Of a DNA stretch of 64,000 bases, positions 37,472 through 52,746 are shown piece by piece; position 1 is the first letter of the stretch, and every line of letters starts with the position of its first letter. The DNA lies in NCBI RefSeq assembly GCF_000189635.1, contig NW_002476570.1, positions 62,001 through 126,000 on the forward strand, given 5' to 3'. The notes under the pieces are model-generated. The model was not told the origin of the DNA. It ran no database searches and saw only the letters and a program-made list of their open reading frames with translations. Source of the stretch: Tetrahymena thermophila SB210. Its lineage: Eukaryota; Ciliophora; Oligohymenophorea; Hymenostomatida; Tetrahymenidae. A program made the position numbers and the translations under genes.

Positions 37472-39162
37472 TTTTATTGTTTTATTAATTCACTAAAATA
37501 AGGGCTTGTATTTTTAATAGCTTGTTTGAATGTTTCCAAAGAGTATATATTTACTTAATTTTTTAGTTGATTTTACAATGGTAATTGGTTAATAAAATAT
37601 TTGATTAAAGTATCTGATTTTCTTTATTCAAAGTATTCTGTGAAATTAATTATTATTTTGATTGTATTAAATTTTATAAACTGAATTCAAATTCTATTTT
37701 AAATTAATTGTTATTCCTAACTAATGGATCTATAATGATGGACGGACTTTAAATGTTACAAAAATTATAACGGAACTTAGTTTTTCTTTTAAAATGTTAG
37801 ACTGCTTTTTTTTTTTTAGAATGCTTGTTAGCTATTATAAAAATTATTATTTAAATTAATAATATCTTAAATTTAAGTCTCGTGTTTTTAAAGACACTCA
37901 AAAAAAAAAATTATTTAAGTTTTTATTCAAGTGATGAAGTAACCCAACTGTTTTCCCTAGTCTTATAAATTGTAATTTGACTATAATTATCTCATCTTCA
38001 GATTTATCTAAATGAATCGTTACGTATTGATTGCAAACAAGTAATTAAAGTTACGAAAACAATAAATTCAAACATATAATATAATTAAGGTAGAAAATCA
38101 ACCAATTAATTATTCGTGTTCCTTTGATTTATCATTTTTCAGTATTTAAGACGTTGTAAATTAAAAAGAATTCTGGTACTGATGGTTTAATTGAGCATTT
38201 TGTAAGAATCTATATTGCCAATTTAATTTTTATTTACGTCAGTTTCTGTTTTAAATGAAGAACATGTTTTTCTAGTGAAATAATTGGTCTTTAAACAATT
38301 GGATTACGTACTAATATTATAAAAGTTTTTTTATGACAATTGTTCCTCCAATTTGCTTGTAATGACTCAATTCACCAATAATACGACTACTAATTTAAAA
38401 ATCTTAATTTCAAATTCCTCACCTCCCCGCTCAATATAAAAAATTTCTATTGTTTTAAGTAGTAGAATAATAATTATAATAATAACGGATTTTTATTTAC
38501 AAAATACATCTCTCTATGGATTAAGAATTTTTCTATTATTATTGCCCCCTTTTTCAAATTAATTCGATTAAAATTAAACGTTTTTTGAGTCGTCATTACT
38601 GCTTTTTAAGATTTTTTTTCAATCATTTTCACTCATTAATAATTTTTTGAAATCCGATATAAATAAAATCTTATAATCTATTGTACACTAATTATTATAT
38701 ATCAGACATTTTATTGAGTCATTTGAAAACTAGCAAAATCAAATATAAAAAATAAATATTCTTACTATGATTTGTTCCTAATATCAATCTAAAACCCTTT
38801 ACTTATGAAAAAATACCTCTAAATAATCAAAGAATTTTTATAATAAAATCTTTTATAAAGCATAACTTGAAAATTAATTAAGGTGAAGTATGAATAATGT
38901 GTGATTATTTTATACAATGCTGATTTGAATATATATAAATAGAAAATACTTAAAAGAGACAGTGTTATTTTTAGAATGAATAAACCTATTTCCAGTGTTA
39001 GATTTATTTAAATTGCTTAACTTCTTGAGTTATAAAGAGGTTTTGTTTTGTATTTTGAATTAAATCTATTAATTAATACGATTATAAGCTTTTATAAATT
39101 TTTTATAATGATGAGAGCAAAATTTGACGTATTACATAACTGACATAGGGCTTACTTATAAA
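37472..39162. other. Intergenic, upstream of aminotransferase
   Basis: About 1.7 kb, no supported gene. A GC-richer word cluster at 38335-38440 (CACCTCCCCGCTC) stands out but yields no convincing frame or RNA fold by eye. Confidence 0.5.
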
Positions 39163-39413
39163 TCACTCTAAGAAAATTTCTTCCATTTGCTCTATCAATT
39201 TAAAAACAAATTCTTTATCTGCTTTTATCTAAATTTTGACACATAATCTTTAATTCTTCTAGAAATCATAATTCTTAATTTCATTTAAAACTTTCTCTAT
39301 CGTCATATTTTCTTCTTTGTCATCCTTTCGTAATAATAATATTATCAAACACTAAATTTCAAATCAAATTTCAAAAAAAATACCTACCGCAAAATTTACT
39401 TTTCATATTTCAT
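39163..39413 (-). CDS. Putative small protein, 72 aa
   Basis: Seen: ATG 39411-39413, 30-nt first exon, a 32-nt GT..AG intron (39352-39383) and a 189-nt second exon to TGA 39163 give 72 aa. The N-terminus has a short hydrophobic run (CLIILLLRK) and then a charged helical body (TIEKVLNEIKNYDF, EFVFKLIEQMEEIF). Without the intron the frame stops early; starting inside exon two still leaves 47 aa. No family recognised. It lies just upstream of the 5S rRNA array. The protein-like composition is the only evidence, so confidence is modest. Confidence 0.4.
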
Positions 39414-39504
39414 AGCTTTTATTAATTCTAAATTATAAACCATTTTTAGTTGTGAATAAAATTGATATTTTAAAATGTAATCATTTTATGTGCAAAAAAA
39501 CAAA

Positions 39505-39623
39505 GGTTGTCGACACTGGGACTTCCCAAGCGGTCCCCCACCTTAGTACTAACCCAGCCTTAAGGCGCTTAACTTCGGAGTTCGAATGGGATCCGGTGTT
39601 TTCACCTTAGTATGGCCGACAAC
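39505..39623 (-). rRNA. 5S rRNA copy 1 (U-A type)
   Basis: Seen: minus-strand 119-nt 5S sequence starting GTTGTCGGCC and ending CGACAACC; contains internal Pol III control regions (AAGTTAAGCGCC, CTGGGTTAGTACT). A T-run follows the 3' end. Helix I second pair is U-A in this copy. Confidence 0.97.
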
Positions 39624-39753
39624 AAAATTAATTCTCAATAATATGCTTAAATACTTTCAATTATTTTTAATAATGATAATAATATTTTTAGCAAAAATGT
39701 TTTATTTGTTATTTATTCTATCCTAATTAAGATGAAAAAAAAAATTATAAAAA

Positions 39754-39872
39754 GGCTGTCGACACTGGGACTTCCCAAGCGGTCCCCCACCTTAGTACTA
39801 ACCCAGCCTTAAGGCGCTTAACTTCGGAGTTCGAATGGGATCCGGTGTTTTCACCTTAGTATGGCCGACAGC
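39754..39872 (-). rRNA. 5S rRNA copy 2 (C-G type)
   Basis: Seen: as copy 1 but begins GCTGTCGGCC and ends CGACAGCC, so the second base pair of helix I is C-G. The T-run on its 3' side is interrupted (GCCTTTTTATAATTTT). Confidence 0.97.
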
Positions 39873-39982
39873 AAAATATATATCATACTTTGCCTACATA
39901 AATATAATTGAATTAAATATTTTTAAATAAAATAATGTTTAATCTATTAAAATAATATATTTAAAAGAAAATAAGTAAAAAA

Positions 39983-40101
39983 GGTTGTCGACACTGGGAC
40001 TTCCCAAGCGGTCCCCCACCTTAGTACTAACCCAGCCTTAAGGCGCTTAACTTCGGAGTTCGAATGGGATCCGGTGTTTTCACCTTAGTATGGCCGACAA
40101 C
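39983..40101 (-). rRNA. 5S rRNA copy 3 (U-A type)
   Basis: Seen: ends GTTGTC..GACAAC, U-A type. The spacer on its right (high-coordinate side) is nearly the same as that to the right of copy 1 (AAAATTAATTCTCAATAATA). Confidence 0.97.
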
Positions 40102-40231
40102 AAAATTAATTCTCAATAATATGCTTAAATACTTTAATTTACTTTTAATAATAAAAATGATATTTTTAGCAATAATATTCTGTTTGTTAAAAATTCTATC
40201 TTAATTAAGACTAAAAAAAAAAATATAAAAA

Positions 40232-40350
40232 GGCTGTCGACACTGGGACTTCCCAAGCGGTCCCCCACCTTAGTACTAACCCAGCCTTAAGGCGCTTAAC
40301 TTCGGAGTTCGAATGGGATCCGGTGTTTTCACCTTAGTATGGCCGACAGC
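40232..40350 (-). rRNA. 5S rRNA copy 4 (C-G type)
   Basis: Seen: C-G type ends. The right-hand spacer starts AAAATATATATCATACTTTG like copies 2 and 7. Confidence 0.97.
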
Positions 40351-40485
40351 AAAATATATATCATACTTTGCCTATAAATATATAAAATTTAAATAATTTA
40401 ATTTAATTTTAAAAAAATATCTTATTAAAATATAAAATAAAATATTAAGAATATTTATTCTGTTATAAATTAACAAATAAAAAAA

Positions 40486-40604
40486 GGTTGTCGACACTGG
40501 GACTTCCCAAGCGGTCCCCCACCTTAGTACTAACCCAGCCTTAAGGCGCTTAACTTCGGAGTTCGAATGGGATCCGGTGTTTTCACCTTAGTATGGCCGA
40601 CAAC
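40486..40604 (-). rRNA. 5S rRNA copy 5 (U-A type)
   Basis: Seen: U-A type ends; body identical to the other copies by eye. The right-hand spacer has diverged from those of copies 1 and 3. Confidence 0.97.
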
Positions 40605-40731
40605 AAAACTTATGTCTATTTAATTGTTAATATATCTAAAATTATTTTTATATTTTATAAAAAATTATTTTAACAAAAATAATTAAAATTTTTATTAAAA
40701 TTAAAGAAATTAAAAAAATAAAATAAAAAAA

Positions 40732-40850
40732 GGCTGTCGACACTGGGACTTCCCAAGCGGTCCCCCACCTTAGTACTAACCCAGCCTTAAGGCGCTTAAC
40801 TTCGGAGTTCGAATGGGATCCGGTGTTTTCACCTTAGTATGGCCGACAGC
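40732..40850 (-). rRNA. 5S rRNA copy 6 (C-G type)
   Basis: Seen: C-G type ends. It is followed (high-coordinate side) by a longer spacer of 326 nt before copy 7, about one gene longer than the usual 110-135 nt. Confidence 0.97.
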
Positions 40851-41176
40851 AAAATATATAATTTAAAATGCCTATTTAAATATGTCTAAATCATATGAAA
40901 TTCAATATTTAAATAATTTTTTTAAAATAAAATAGTCTTTTTGTTCTATTATAAAAAAAAATAATAAAAGAAACGAAACAAATAAATAAATCCCTTATTT
41001 AATTATTTAACAATAAATTAATATCAGATTAAATATGGCAAGATATCAATCATCTCTTAGATTTTTTGAAAAAGTAAAATATTATTTTATAATTCTATGT
41101 AATTTATTTTTAACTCTATGAAATAAACTTGTAATAGTTATTGTATTAAGTTTTTAAGAGAAAAAATGTAAAAAAA

Positions 41177-41295
41177 GGCTGTCGACACTGGGACTTCCCA
41201 AGCGGTCCCCCACCTTAGTACTAACCCAGCCTTAAGGCGCTTAACTTCGGAGTTCGAATGGGATCCGGTGTTTTCACCTTAGTATGGCCGACAGC
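41177..41295 (-). rRNA. 5S rRNA copy 7 (C-G type)
   Basis: Seen: C-G type ends; right spacer nearly the same as that of copy 2 over more than 60 bases, pointing to duplication of a two-gene unit. Confidence 0.97.
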
Positions 41296-41408
41296 AAAAT
41301 ATATATCATACTTTGCCTACATAAATATAATTAAATTAAATATTTTTAAATAAAATAATGTTTAATCTATTATAAATAAAATATGTAAGTAAGAAAATAA
41401 GTAAAAAA

Positions 41409-41527
41409 GGTTGTCGACACTGGGACTTCCCAAGCGGTCCCCCACCTTAGTACTAACCCAGCCTTAAGGCGCTTAACTTCGGAGTTCGAATGGGATCCGG
41501 TGTTTTCACCTTAGTATGGCCGACAAC
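41409..41527 (-). rRNA. 5S rRNA copy 8 (U-A type)
   Basis: Seen: U-A type ends, last copy of the array. Transcription of all eight is leftward, so this is the first gene in the transcriptional direction. Confidence 0.97.
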
Positions 41528-42356
41528 AAAACAACATACTTTATAATTATATTTATTTTGAATAAATTAAATATAAATAAATATAATATAAGGAATATAT
41601 ATATTAAAATTGAAAGAGATAAATAAATAATATTGTGATCTTTAAAATTTAAGAGATCGAATATATAATAATAAATATTTTTAATTAGTATTAATTATTA
41701 AATATAAAGTTTAAAAATAAAATAAATATATTAAATATATAACAACTTAACCCAACATTTTGTATTTATGATCAGATATATTTTGAATAAAACTAGTTCT
41801 GGAAGATTCTTACTTAATTTTTGTTAATATCAATTGAATTTAAGTTAAACTTTCTGAAAATATGTGATAAAAGTTAAGACAGTAGTTAGAATTTAGAAAA
41901 TTGATGGAAAAAAATTATATTGTCTAATTTTAATGCATTTTAATGTTTTTTTTTTCTATTTCTAATTGTTATCTTAACGATTTTTCGAGAAAATCTGAAA
42001 AATAAAAATGGAAAAGAAAATAGATATGTTTATTTGTGAGTGTTTGTTTGTTTGTGCTTAGTTTAACACTGAAACTTAGGATTTATAAAATTATTTATAT
42101 TAAATAGTGATATTACATAAAAAGAAAAAAAATCTATTGAATTTGTATGAAAGATTAATAGAAACAATAAGAAATGTTGCTTGCTTTCCATTGTAATGTG
42201 AATGAATAAAATATCATTTGAAAGAATCGAGCAAAATAGAAAGAAAAGAAATAAAGAAAGATCGATTAATATTAATACATTTATATAGTGCATTTGATAA
42301 TAATTAGTTTTAAATAAAAAATAAAGATATATAGATACATAGAAAGTCCAAGCAAA
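41528..42356. other. Intergenic between 5S array and m-AAA protease gene
   Basis: No gene seen; AT-rich, with the purine-rich leader of the protease gene at 42210-42356. The minus-strand standard-code frame at 42063-42293 is low-complexity leader read backwards. Confidence 0.6.
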
Positions 42357-46047
<3,691 letters not shown>

Positions 46048-47171
46048 AATAGCATAAAGTGATTTGATGAGAAGCCAGCCAAAATTTTGAATCGATTAAT
46101 CAAATCAATCAATAAGTTTAAATTCACAATAAATAAAATAAAAAATGTACAAAGGAATCTGAAAAACTTTCTCTTTAATTTAAAATAAAAACTCAAAAAT
46201 AAAACAATCAATCAAACAACATTTATCTCAAAAGAATTTTTTCTTATTTCTCTAATATATTTAATTGATACCTTTATTCATACATACATACATAAATAAA
46301 TAAATGCATACATAAATCCATCTTACATAATTCACAAATTCAATGAGCAATTAAATTTTTATAAAATAGCATGCAAAATAAGGAGTCTATTGCTTAAATG
46401 ATGGATTACTAATACTAAATTTAAATAATAAATTCTGCAAATAATCAACAACAATATTCTTTTTTTTGTTATAAACTAAGCAACTTTGTATATTTTTATT
46501 CTTGTTATTAATTAAATATTCAAACAACTCATTCAGAAGTTTAATTCTGCAAAACATTTTAATAGCTAGCTATTTATTTATTTAATTAATTAAGATTTGT
46601 CAAAATTTGAATTAATATTTTTCATAATTTGTATAGAACTTAATCGTTATTCAAATTTACTATGTAAATGTACAACTTAAATTCAATCAAAATTTTACTT
46701 TTAATAAAAAATTTATTTACTTAAAAAGCATTTAAAAATCAAGAAAACAAACAAACAAACACATAAATTTATTAAATTCATTAAAAACAAAGTCTATTTT
46801 TTTTAAGTTATAAATATCCATTTATTTGATAAAATGAATGAAAGGAAATAAATAATTTGCATACAATAAATTAATAAATCAGTGTATAAATCAACATTGA
46901 TTTCATTCATTTAGTAATAAGGTGTATTAGATTATTAAAACTTAAAATAATTAACAATAAAATAATCTTTTGCTTTTATTACTATAAGAAAAACAAAAGA
47001 AGAATATCTGTAAAGATTCAATAATATTAAAAGCTTAAGGACAACAAGGGCCAAGAGCAAACAAGTTAAAATAGAATACAAGAAAAAGAGCAATAAAAGC
47101 AAGCTAAAATTCAAATTTTTTCGAGTGAAAAAAACAAGGAAAAGAAAGAAAATTAGAAAAGAGTTTGAGCA
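46048..47171. other. Intergenic; protease 3' end and Arf-like gene leader
   Basis: AT-rich with ACATACATAAATA repeats near 46280-46320. The last 140 bases before 47172 are purine-rich, typical of a leader. No separate gene seen. Confidence 0.55.
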
Positions 47172-47693
47172 ATGCAGTAAAGAATTTTGTGTTTAGGTTT
47201 AGATAACGCTGGTAAATCTTCTCTCGTCAATCGTTTGAAGTTCGGTGATGCAGGACAATAAGTACCAACTTAAAATATAAATGTGTCATAAATGGAATTT
47301 AATGGAACAAGATATGCTATATATGAAGTAGGAGGAGAAGCAAACAACAGAGAAAGTTGGAGAGAATATATTTAAAATTCTCAAGGTATCATATTTGTTG
47401 TTGATGGCTCTGATGATCAACGTTATGATGAAGCACGTTAGTATATATAGAGTATTATTGAAGAACCTTAACTTGCAGAAGTTCCACTCCTTCTTTATCT
47501 TAATAAGCAGGATAAGGGAGGCAGCATTAAAAAAATTGCATCTGATCTTGGGTTAAACATGGTCAGCGATCGTGAGATATTTATTTAGGGTAGTGATGCT
47601 GTAAGCGGTGTTGGAGTTAACATTGGATTCGATTGGCTTTCTAAATAATTAATTTCTAAAAAGAAGTTACAGTAATTATAAATAAAATATTGA
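47172..47693 (+). CDS. Arf/Arl-like small GTPase with altered switch II
   Basis: Seen: single exon, 173 aa, ATG 47172 to TGA 47691. An in-frame TGA sits two codons before the ATG, fixing the start unless an unseen exon exists. G1 is GLDNAGKSS, the switch I Thr lies in VPTQNINV, G4 is NKQD. G3 should be WDVGGQ but reads YEVGGEA, so both the Asp and the catalytic-position Gln are changed to Glu. There is no Gly at position 2, so no N-myristoylation, and the usual amphipathic helix is nearly absent. Known of the family: Arf/Arl GTPases recruit coats or ciliary cargo carriers. Which Arl type cannot be told. Loss of the Gln suggests slow intrinsic GTP hydrolysis; that is inference. Confidence 0.85.
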
Positions 47694-48145
47694 AAATAAA
47701 CATAAAAATATAAAATGATTTCCTTGAAAAATTAATGCATTCCCATTAAACAAGCATAGAGAAATACAAATTAGTCAGTTGTACATAAAACTCAGTTTAA
47801 TTGAAAAATTTAGTCAATTTATAAGAAATTTTCCATAAAATCTTCACAAATAAATTTAGATGTTTTTTATAAAAATGAATTTAAATTTAAAATTTTATCA
47901 AGTTTGAGCTAAGTATCAATAAATTAATCTTACAAATACAACTTAAACAAGGCCAATAAGTTATTTAATACAAGAAGAGATTTTACACAAATTTTTATTT
48001 AAAAAAAAATAATTTTTAATAGGAAATACTACAATTTCATTCATTGATTAGAGTGATTTTATATAAAGGAAATAAGGAAGCATTTTATTTTATTTTTGAT
48101 TAAAATATTCTTTTTAAAAAATATTATATAAAATTATTTTTTTAG
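47694..48145. other. Intergenic; probably holds the first short exon of RSP3
   Basis: The RSP3 frame has no ATG before 48146 and starts behind an acceptor-like TTTTTTTAG, so a short initiating exon should lie here. No unique ATG plus donor could be chosen. Confidence 0.45.
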
Positions 48146-51100
48146 AAATGGATACAGTTTCGATGCAGAACCAAAGGTAGTTAAGGGGAGATAAAAATAT
48201 AAATAAGAAGAGGAAATTGAAACAAAGTCTTAGTAAACATTTGCTTTACTTATGTAAGATAAAAAAGTCAAGATGATGAATCCTGTATAATAAGAATAGG
48301 AATATGTTAGACTGGAAAAAGAAAGAATAAAAATAGAAAATATGAATGCATAATTAATTAACTTCAAAAAAAATAAAAAACGTATGGCTCCTTATGATAT
48401 TAAGCCATCTCCTAATCCTAGAATAGATGTCAATTTAGAGTTTTTCTTGACTGACAATATTAACACTATACCACCAATTCAAGCAGAAATAGATTGCTAG
48501 ACTGACGATTTTATTCCAAAGCCTCCTTCTCCTAAATATGTACCCAAAAAAACTGGTATTGATGCTTACACATAAGTCGAAGATGTATTTATTAATTTAT
48601 ATCTGGTTATTTATTTAACAGTTTAAAATAAAATAGTACGAACTGTTTGACTTTGACAGAGAAGTCACACCTATCGTAGATGTTATAGTAACCAAAACAC
48701 TAGAGCAAGTATATTATTTAAAATAAGTTATTAGTTGTGAAAATTATTTTTACAAAATTTCAGAATAATCTTAAAAAGCAAACCTAAATTATTATTTTAT
48801 TTGTAATAGTCTATGCTAGAAATTGAATAAGATGAAGAAATATTAAATATGCGTAAATTTAAAAGATAATACGATCATAGAAGAGATGCAGAGAAGAAAA
48901 AGACTTTCCAAATATATGAAAGGGAAGTAAATACAATGAAAGAAAAAGATCGTCTTCTTGACCTCTATAGGCAAAAAGAAAATTAAAAAATAGATTGTTT
49001 ACACAGAGTCTAAAATTACTCTATAGCTAGAAATTATCTTAGAGATGTAAAGGTTAATGCCATATCAAAATTGTACAATGCAGGTTACTATCCAAACGAC
49101 TTAAAAATAAGTATTGAAACAGATTTTATTGATTGGCTAGTAGAAGAAACTTCTAAAGAAATTTAAGAGCGTAAAGCCTTAAAGGATAGTATAACAAATA
49201 CTTTTGACTAAATAACATTACATTAACTCAGAGAGCAAAAGTAACCCCACCTTAAAGTTATTGAAAAGAAAAAACGTAAAGCTGCTGAACGTAGAATAAA
49301 TGACTCTTAAAATACTAGATTAATTAGAGTTTGCTTTAAAGACACTCAAAAGCTTCCAACACATTTTGGCAAGCATATTAACAGATTCCTTGAAGGAACT
49401 CTTGATGAGTGGAAAGAAACATTTAACACAAAGTATAATGCTCTCCAAGGTAAAAATTTAATCAAATATTTAAAAATCAGATTTATCTTTTCAATTTTAA
49501 AAATATCTTATTAGCATAAATTTTTAATTAGATTTTAATATTTATTTTTTAACCTTTGAATTTTAATTAAATTTATTTAAATAAAATTCAAAACAATCCA
49601 AAATAGGTTTTTAAATGTTTTATTTTAAGATGAGTAAAAATAAATTTGTATTAATTATATTAAATAAAATTAATAGAATAAGTTGATAACTCAGAAATAA
49701 CTGAAGAATAAAGAGCTAAAATATTAGAAGAGGAATTTCCTGAAATAACAAATGATTATTTCGGCTTCAGTGTTAACAACTTGAAAAAAATAGGATTCAC
49801 ATTAGCCCACTCTCAATTTTATGTATAAACAAAGAAAGATAGATTGCTTGAACTTGTTGCATTTGCCATTTAAAAAGATGGTAAAATTATAAGCAGGATT
49901 GACAAAGACAACTTGAGACCTAATAACCAAAACCCCTCATTAAATAAATATATTAGATACAAACGCAATATTAGAGATCTAACCAAAAAAGCTTCTGATG
50001 ATGAAGCGATTGTTGTTGATTTTTCTAAGGTTCCAGATGATGTTTGGGGATTCTTTTTCTTTGTTAAGCTACCTAATTTAGTAAATGATTTACTCTACTT
50101 TTAAAATTTTATTCATTTTATCAAATTAAATATAAAAAATAAATTTAATCATGTGCATCAAATAATTAAAAAAAACAAATTTGGTCTTAGTTTAAGATGA
50201 CTTTTCAAATTTAAATTATTTTTATTTATTTAATCATTTATTTATGATTAAAAAATAACTAAAAAGTTTAATTTTTCAAAAATTTAATTCTACAAAATAA
50301 AATGATTTAACTAAATGATTTATTTTTTGTAAACCAGAATAAGCAGAATATTACCTTTTTTTAACCAAAATAAGCTGAATATTACTTTAAAAAAAATAAA
50401 AATAATAATTTATTTTTTATTTTGGCTGATCAAATTCTTTAATAAATCTAAATAACTTAATAAAAATAATTAGAATTTGCTAGCAGATAAATTAGAAAAA
50501 GAAAATGAAGTACTTAAGAATAGTAGAATGGGTATAGAAGATTATTCCAATAATATAGCTATTGATGGTGTCAATCTCATGGAAAAAATACAATTTGATT
50601 AACTAATTCAATAACCTCCAAGTGAAGAATCACCAACAATTTAGAATAGCTATTATCTTGGATACAGTTTAACTAAAAGACCAATCACAGGATGGTACTT
50701 AGAAAATATAAAAATAGCTTCAAAAGGAATGTTTGAATAGGCTGAAGAATAAGAATACTTGAACAAACTTGTTAGTTTCTGGACCAGTACTGAAGGTATT
50801 CCTCCTAAAAATATAGAAGCTAGTTAGGTAGCTGATGGAGAAGAAGCTAACGTAAATGGTTCTCCAGCTTAAGCAAATAACTTACGTGTTATGGAAAATT
50901 AAAGCTAAATGTCACTAAGCAATGGTACTCAATTTTTCCAAAAATGCTACAAAGAATATAAAGTAGAATTTGCTAAAAATGAGAATGGAGAATTAACTGC
51001 AAACGGTAAAAACTATGAAGAGTTTATAGAAGAATTATCTCAATATATACAATCTCAAGATGCAGCTCTAGATGCTCTATGCTAGTGGGGATTCGAATTC

Positions 51101-51271
51101 TACTTCAGAGGAAAATTATTAAAAAGGTTGTAAACTTTAAAAAAATGTAAAAATGCTTTTGAATTTGAAGTTAAAAAGAAGCCCGAACCAATAGTTGAAA
51201 AGGTAGAAAATGGTGAAGAAGGAGAAGAAGGTGAAGGTGAAGAAGGTGAGGAGGAGCCTGAAGAGGATTGA
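48146..51271 (+). CDS. RSP3: Radial spoke protein 3 homologue with long C-terminal extension
   Basis: Seen: exons 48146-48584, 48622-48708, 48810-49449, 49677-50080 and 50474-51271 join in frame to about 789 codons, ending TGA 51269; the first codons are missing (see upstream stretch). The N-terminal block SFDAEPKVVKGRQKYKQEEE resembles the RSP3 start. Next come CQTDDFIPKPPSPKYVP and the hallmark YELFDFDREVTPIVDVIVTK, then long charged helices, and DFIDWLVEETSKEI. Known: RSP3 dimerises, anchors radial spokes to doublet microtubules and binds PKA and spoke proteins. Residues from about 390 are not in standard RSP3. This extension contains ELVAFAIQKDGKI and DDEAIVVDFSKVPDDVWGFF, which look like a TerD domain, and ends in a Glu/Gly-rich tail. 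Ciliates have several RSP3 paralogues; this is one. Confidence 0.88.
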
Positions 51272-52746
51272 AAAAATTTCTATAAGCTATCAGCATAGAA
51301 TTAAAAAATTAGTTTTAATATAAATCCTAAAAATAAAAATAAAATTGTTTATATAAGTAAGCTATTAAATTAAAAATGCATATTCTAATAATCTTGAATG
51401 CATGAATAAATAGTAATTAATCAAGTTAGTTAGCTATTTTATTAAAAATTTAAAATAATTAATTTGTTCACAATTTTTAAAATTTAATCACCATTTTAAA
51501 TTCTTCATTTAGTATGTTGATATTTATTTTTTTCTATAATTTAAACATAGTTTCAGCTGAAATTTTAATTTTAGTAAAAATAAAATAATCTAATTATTTA
51601 ATTATTGTTATCAATCTAATAAATGATAAATTAAATTTGCCGATATTGATTTATTATTTGAGATTAAAGATAAGCAGTTTTTTATAATGCAAAGATAAAT
51701 AAATTAAATATCATCAGAAAGTTATAAAATTATAAATAATAAATGATGTATTAAGTGCTGGGCTATAAATATTTTTTATTAATTGCTTCATTAAAAAATT
51801 AGTAATTGTAAGCAGATTATTATTTATGTTATTAAGGTATTAAATTAAAATTTTTGCATTCAAGTGAAATAAGTATCCTGTTTCAAAAATATGTAAACAT
51901 ATAATTTGTTATTTAATTAATTTTATTTTATATTATATCATATATGTTGTTTATTTTCTTATCAAATCTCTTTGTGAATCAACCAATATTTATTTATTTC
52001 AAAATATAATTTGTATAATTATTAATTTGTTAATTCTATTAGTAAATATTTACATTTTTTTCTTAGCCTGTTTCAAATATTTTATCCATTTATTAACTAG
52101 TTAATTTTTATTTAAAAGTTGAAATATTGTGATCATTTTATATTTTTAGAAAGAATCTTTATCTTTTAAAAAGCCTAAAAGATCAATTATTTACACAATA
52201 ATCTATATTCGTTTATTTTAATTTATGTAAAATTCTACTTTAACAATATTTATTAGATATCTATATATCTATATATGTATATAAGTATTAAATTGTTCAC
52301 ATTCGTTTCTTGAATTTGTGTAAATTGTAAATTTATTTAAAAAAATAGAATAGGTATATAATTCAAATATGATTGATTGTTTTTGTTTGATTATACACAC
52401 ATAGTAAAATATGGTATTAAACAGATGTTTTAAATTATGTTAAGACTTATTTATATATATGATATCATCAGATATTTTTGTGATGGAGAGAGTGATTTAA
52501 GATCTATCTTAAATATAAGCAATACGAATAAATATATATATAACACAAGCCATATGTATGGAGATAGTCTTTTTTAGAGTTAACCATAGATTCGAGATTA
52601 AAATAAAGTAATTGATAATTTTTTTTGATAACAATTTGAAGATAAAGTATTAGAAATAGTAAGATAGTATCAAAACAAATAACCAATTTATAAAAAACAA
52701 TTAAAAAGAGTAATTAATTTTAAAAAATAAACAAAAGTTTAAGAAA
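51272..52746. other. Intergenic AT-rich DNA
   Basis: About 1.5 kb with no supported gene; a TATATCTA repeat patch at 52255-52290. Upstream part of the transporter gene leader lies near 52690-52746. Confidence 0.6.

Noticed and set aside
38335-38440. GC-richer patch with CACCTCCCCGCTC as a possible structural RNA
   Set aside because: No convincing helix, box motif or terminator arrangement could be seen; left as intergenic.
42063-42293. Minus-strand frame rich in Leu/Phe
   Set aside because: Antisense of the purine-rich leader of the m-AAA protease gene; hydrophobicity is a by-product of AG-rich DNA.
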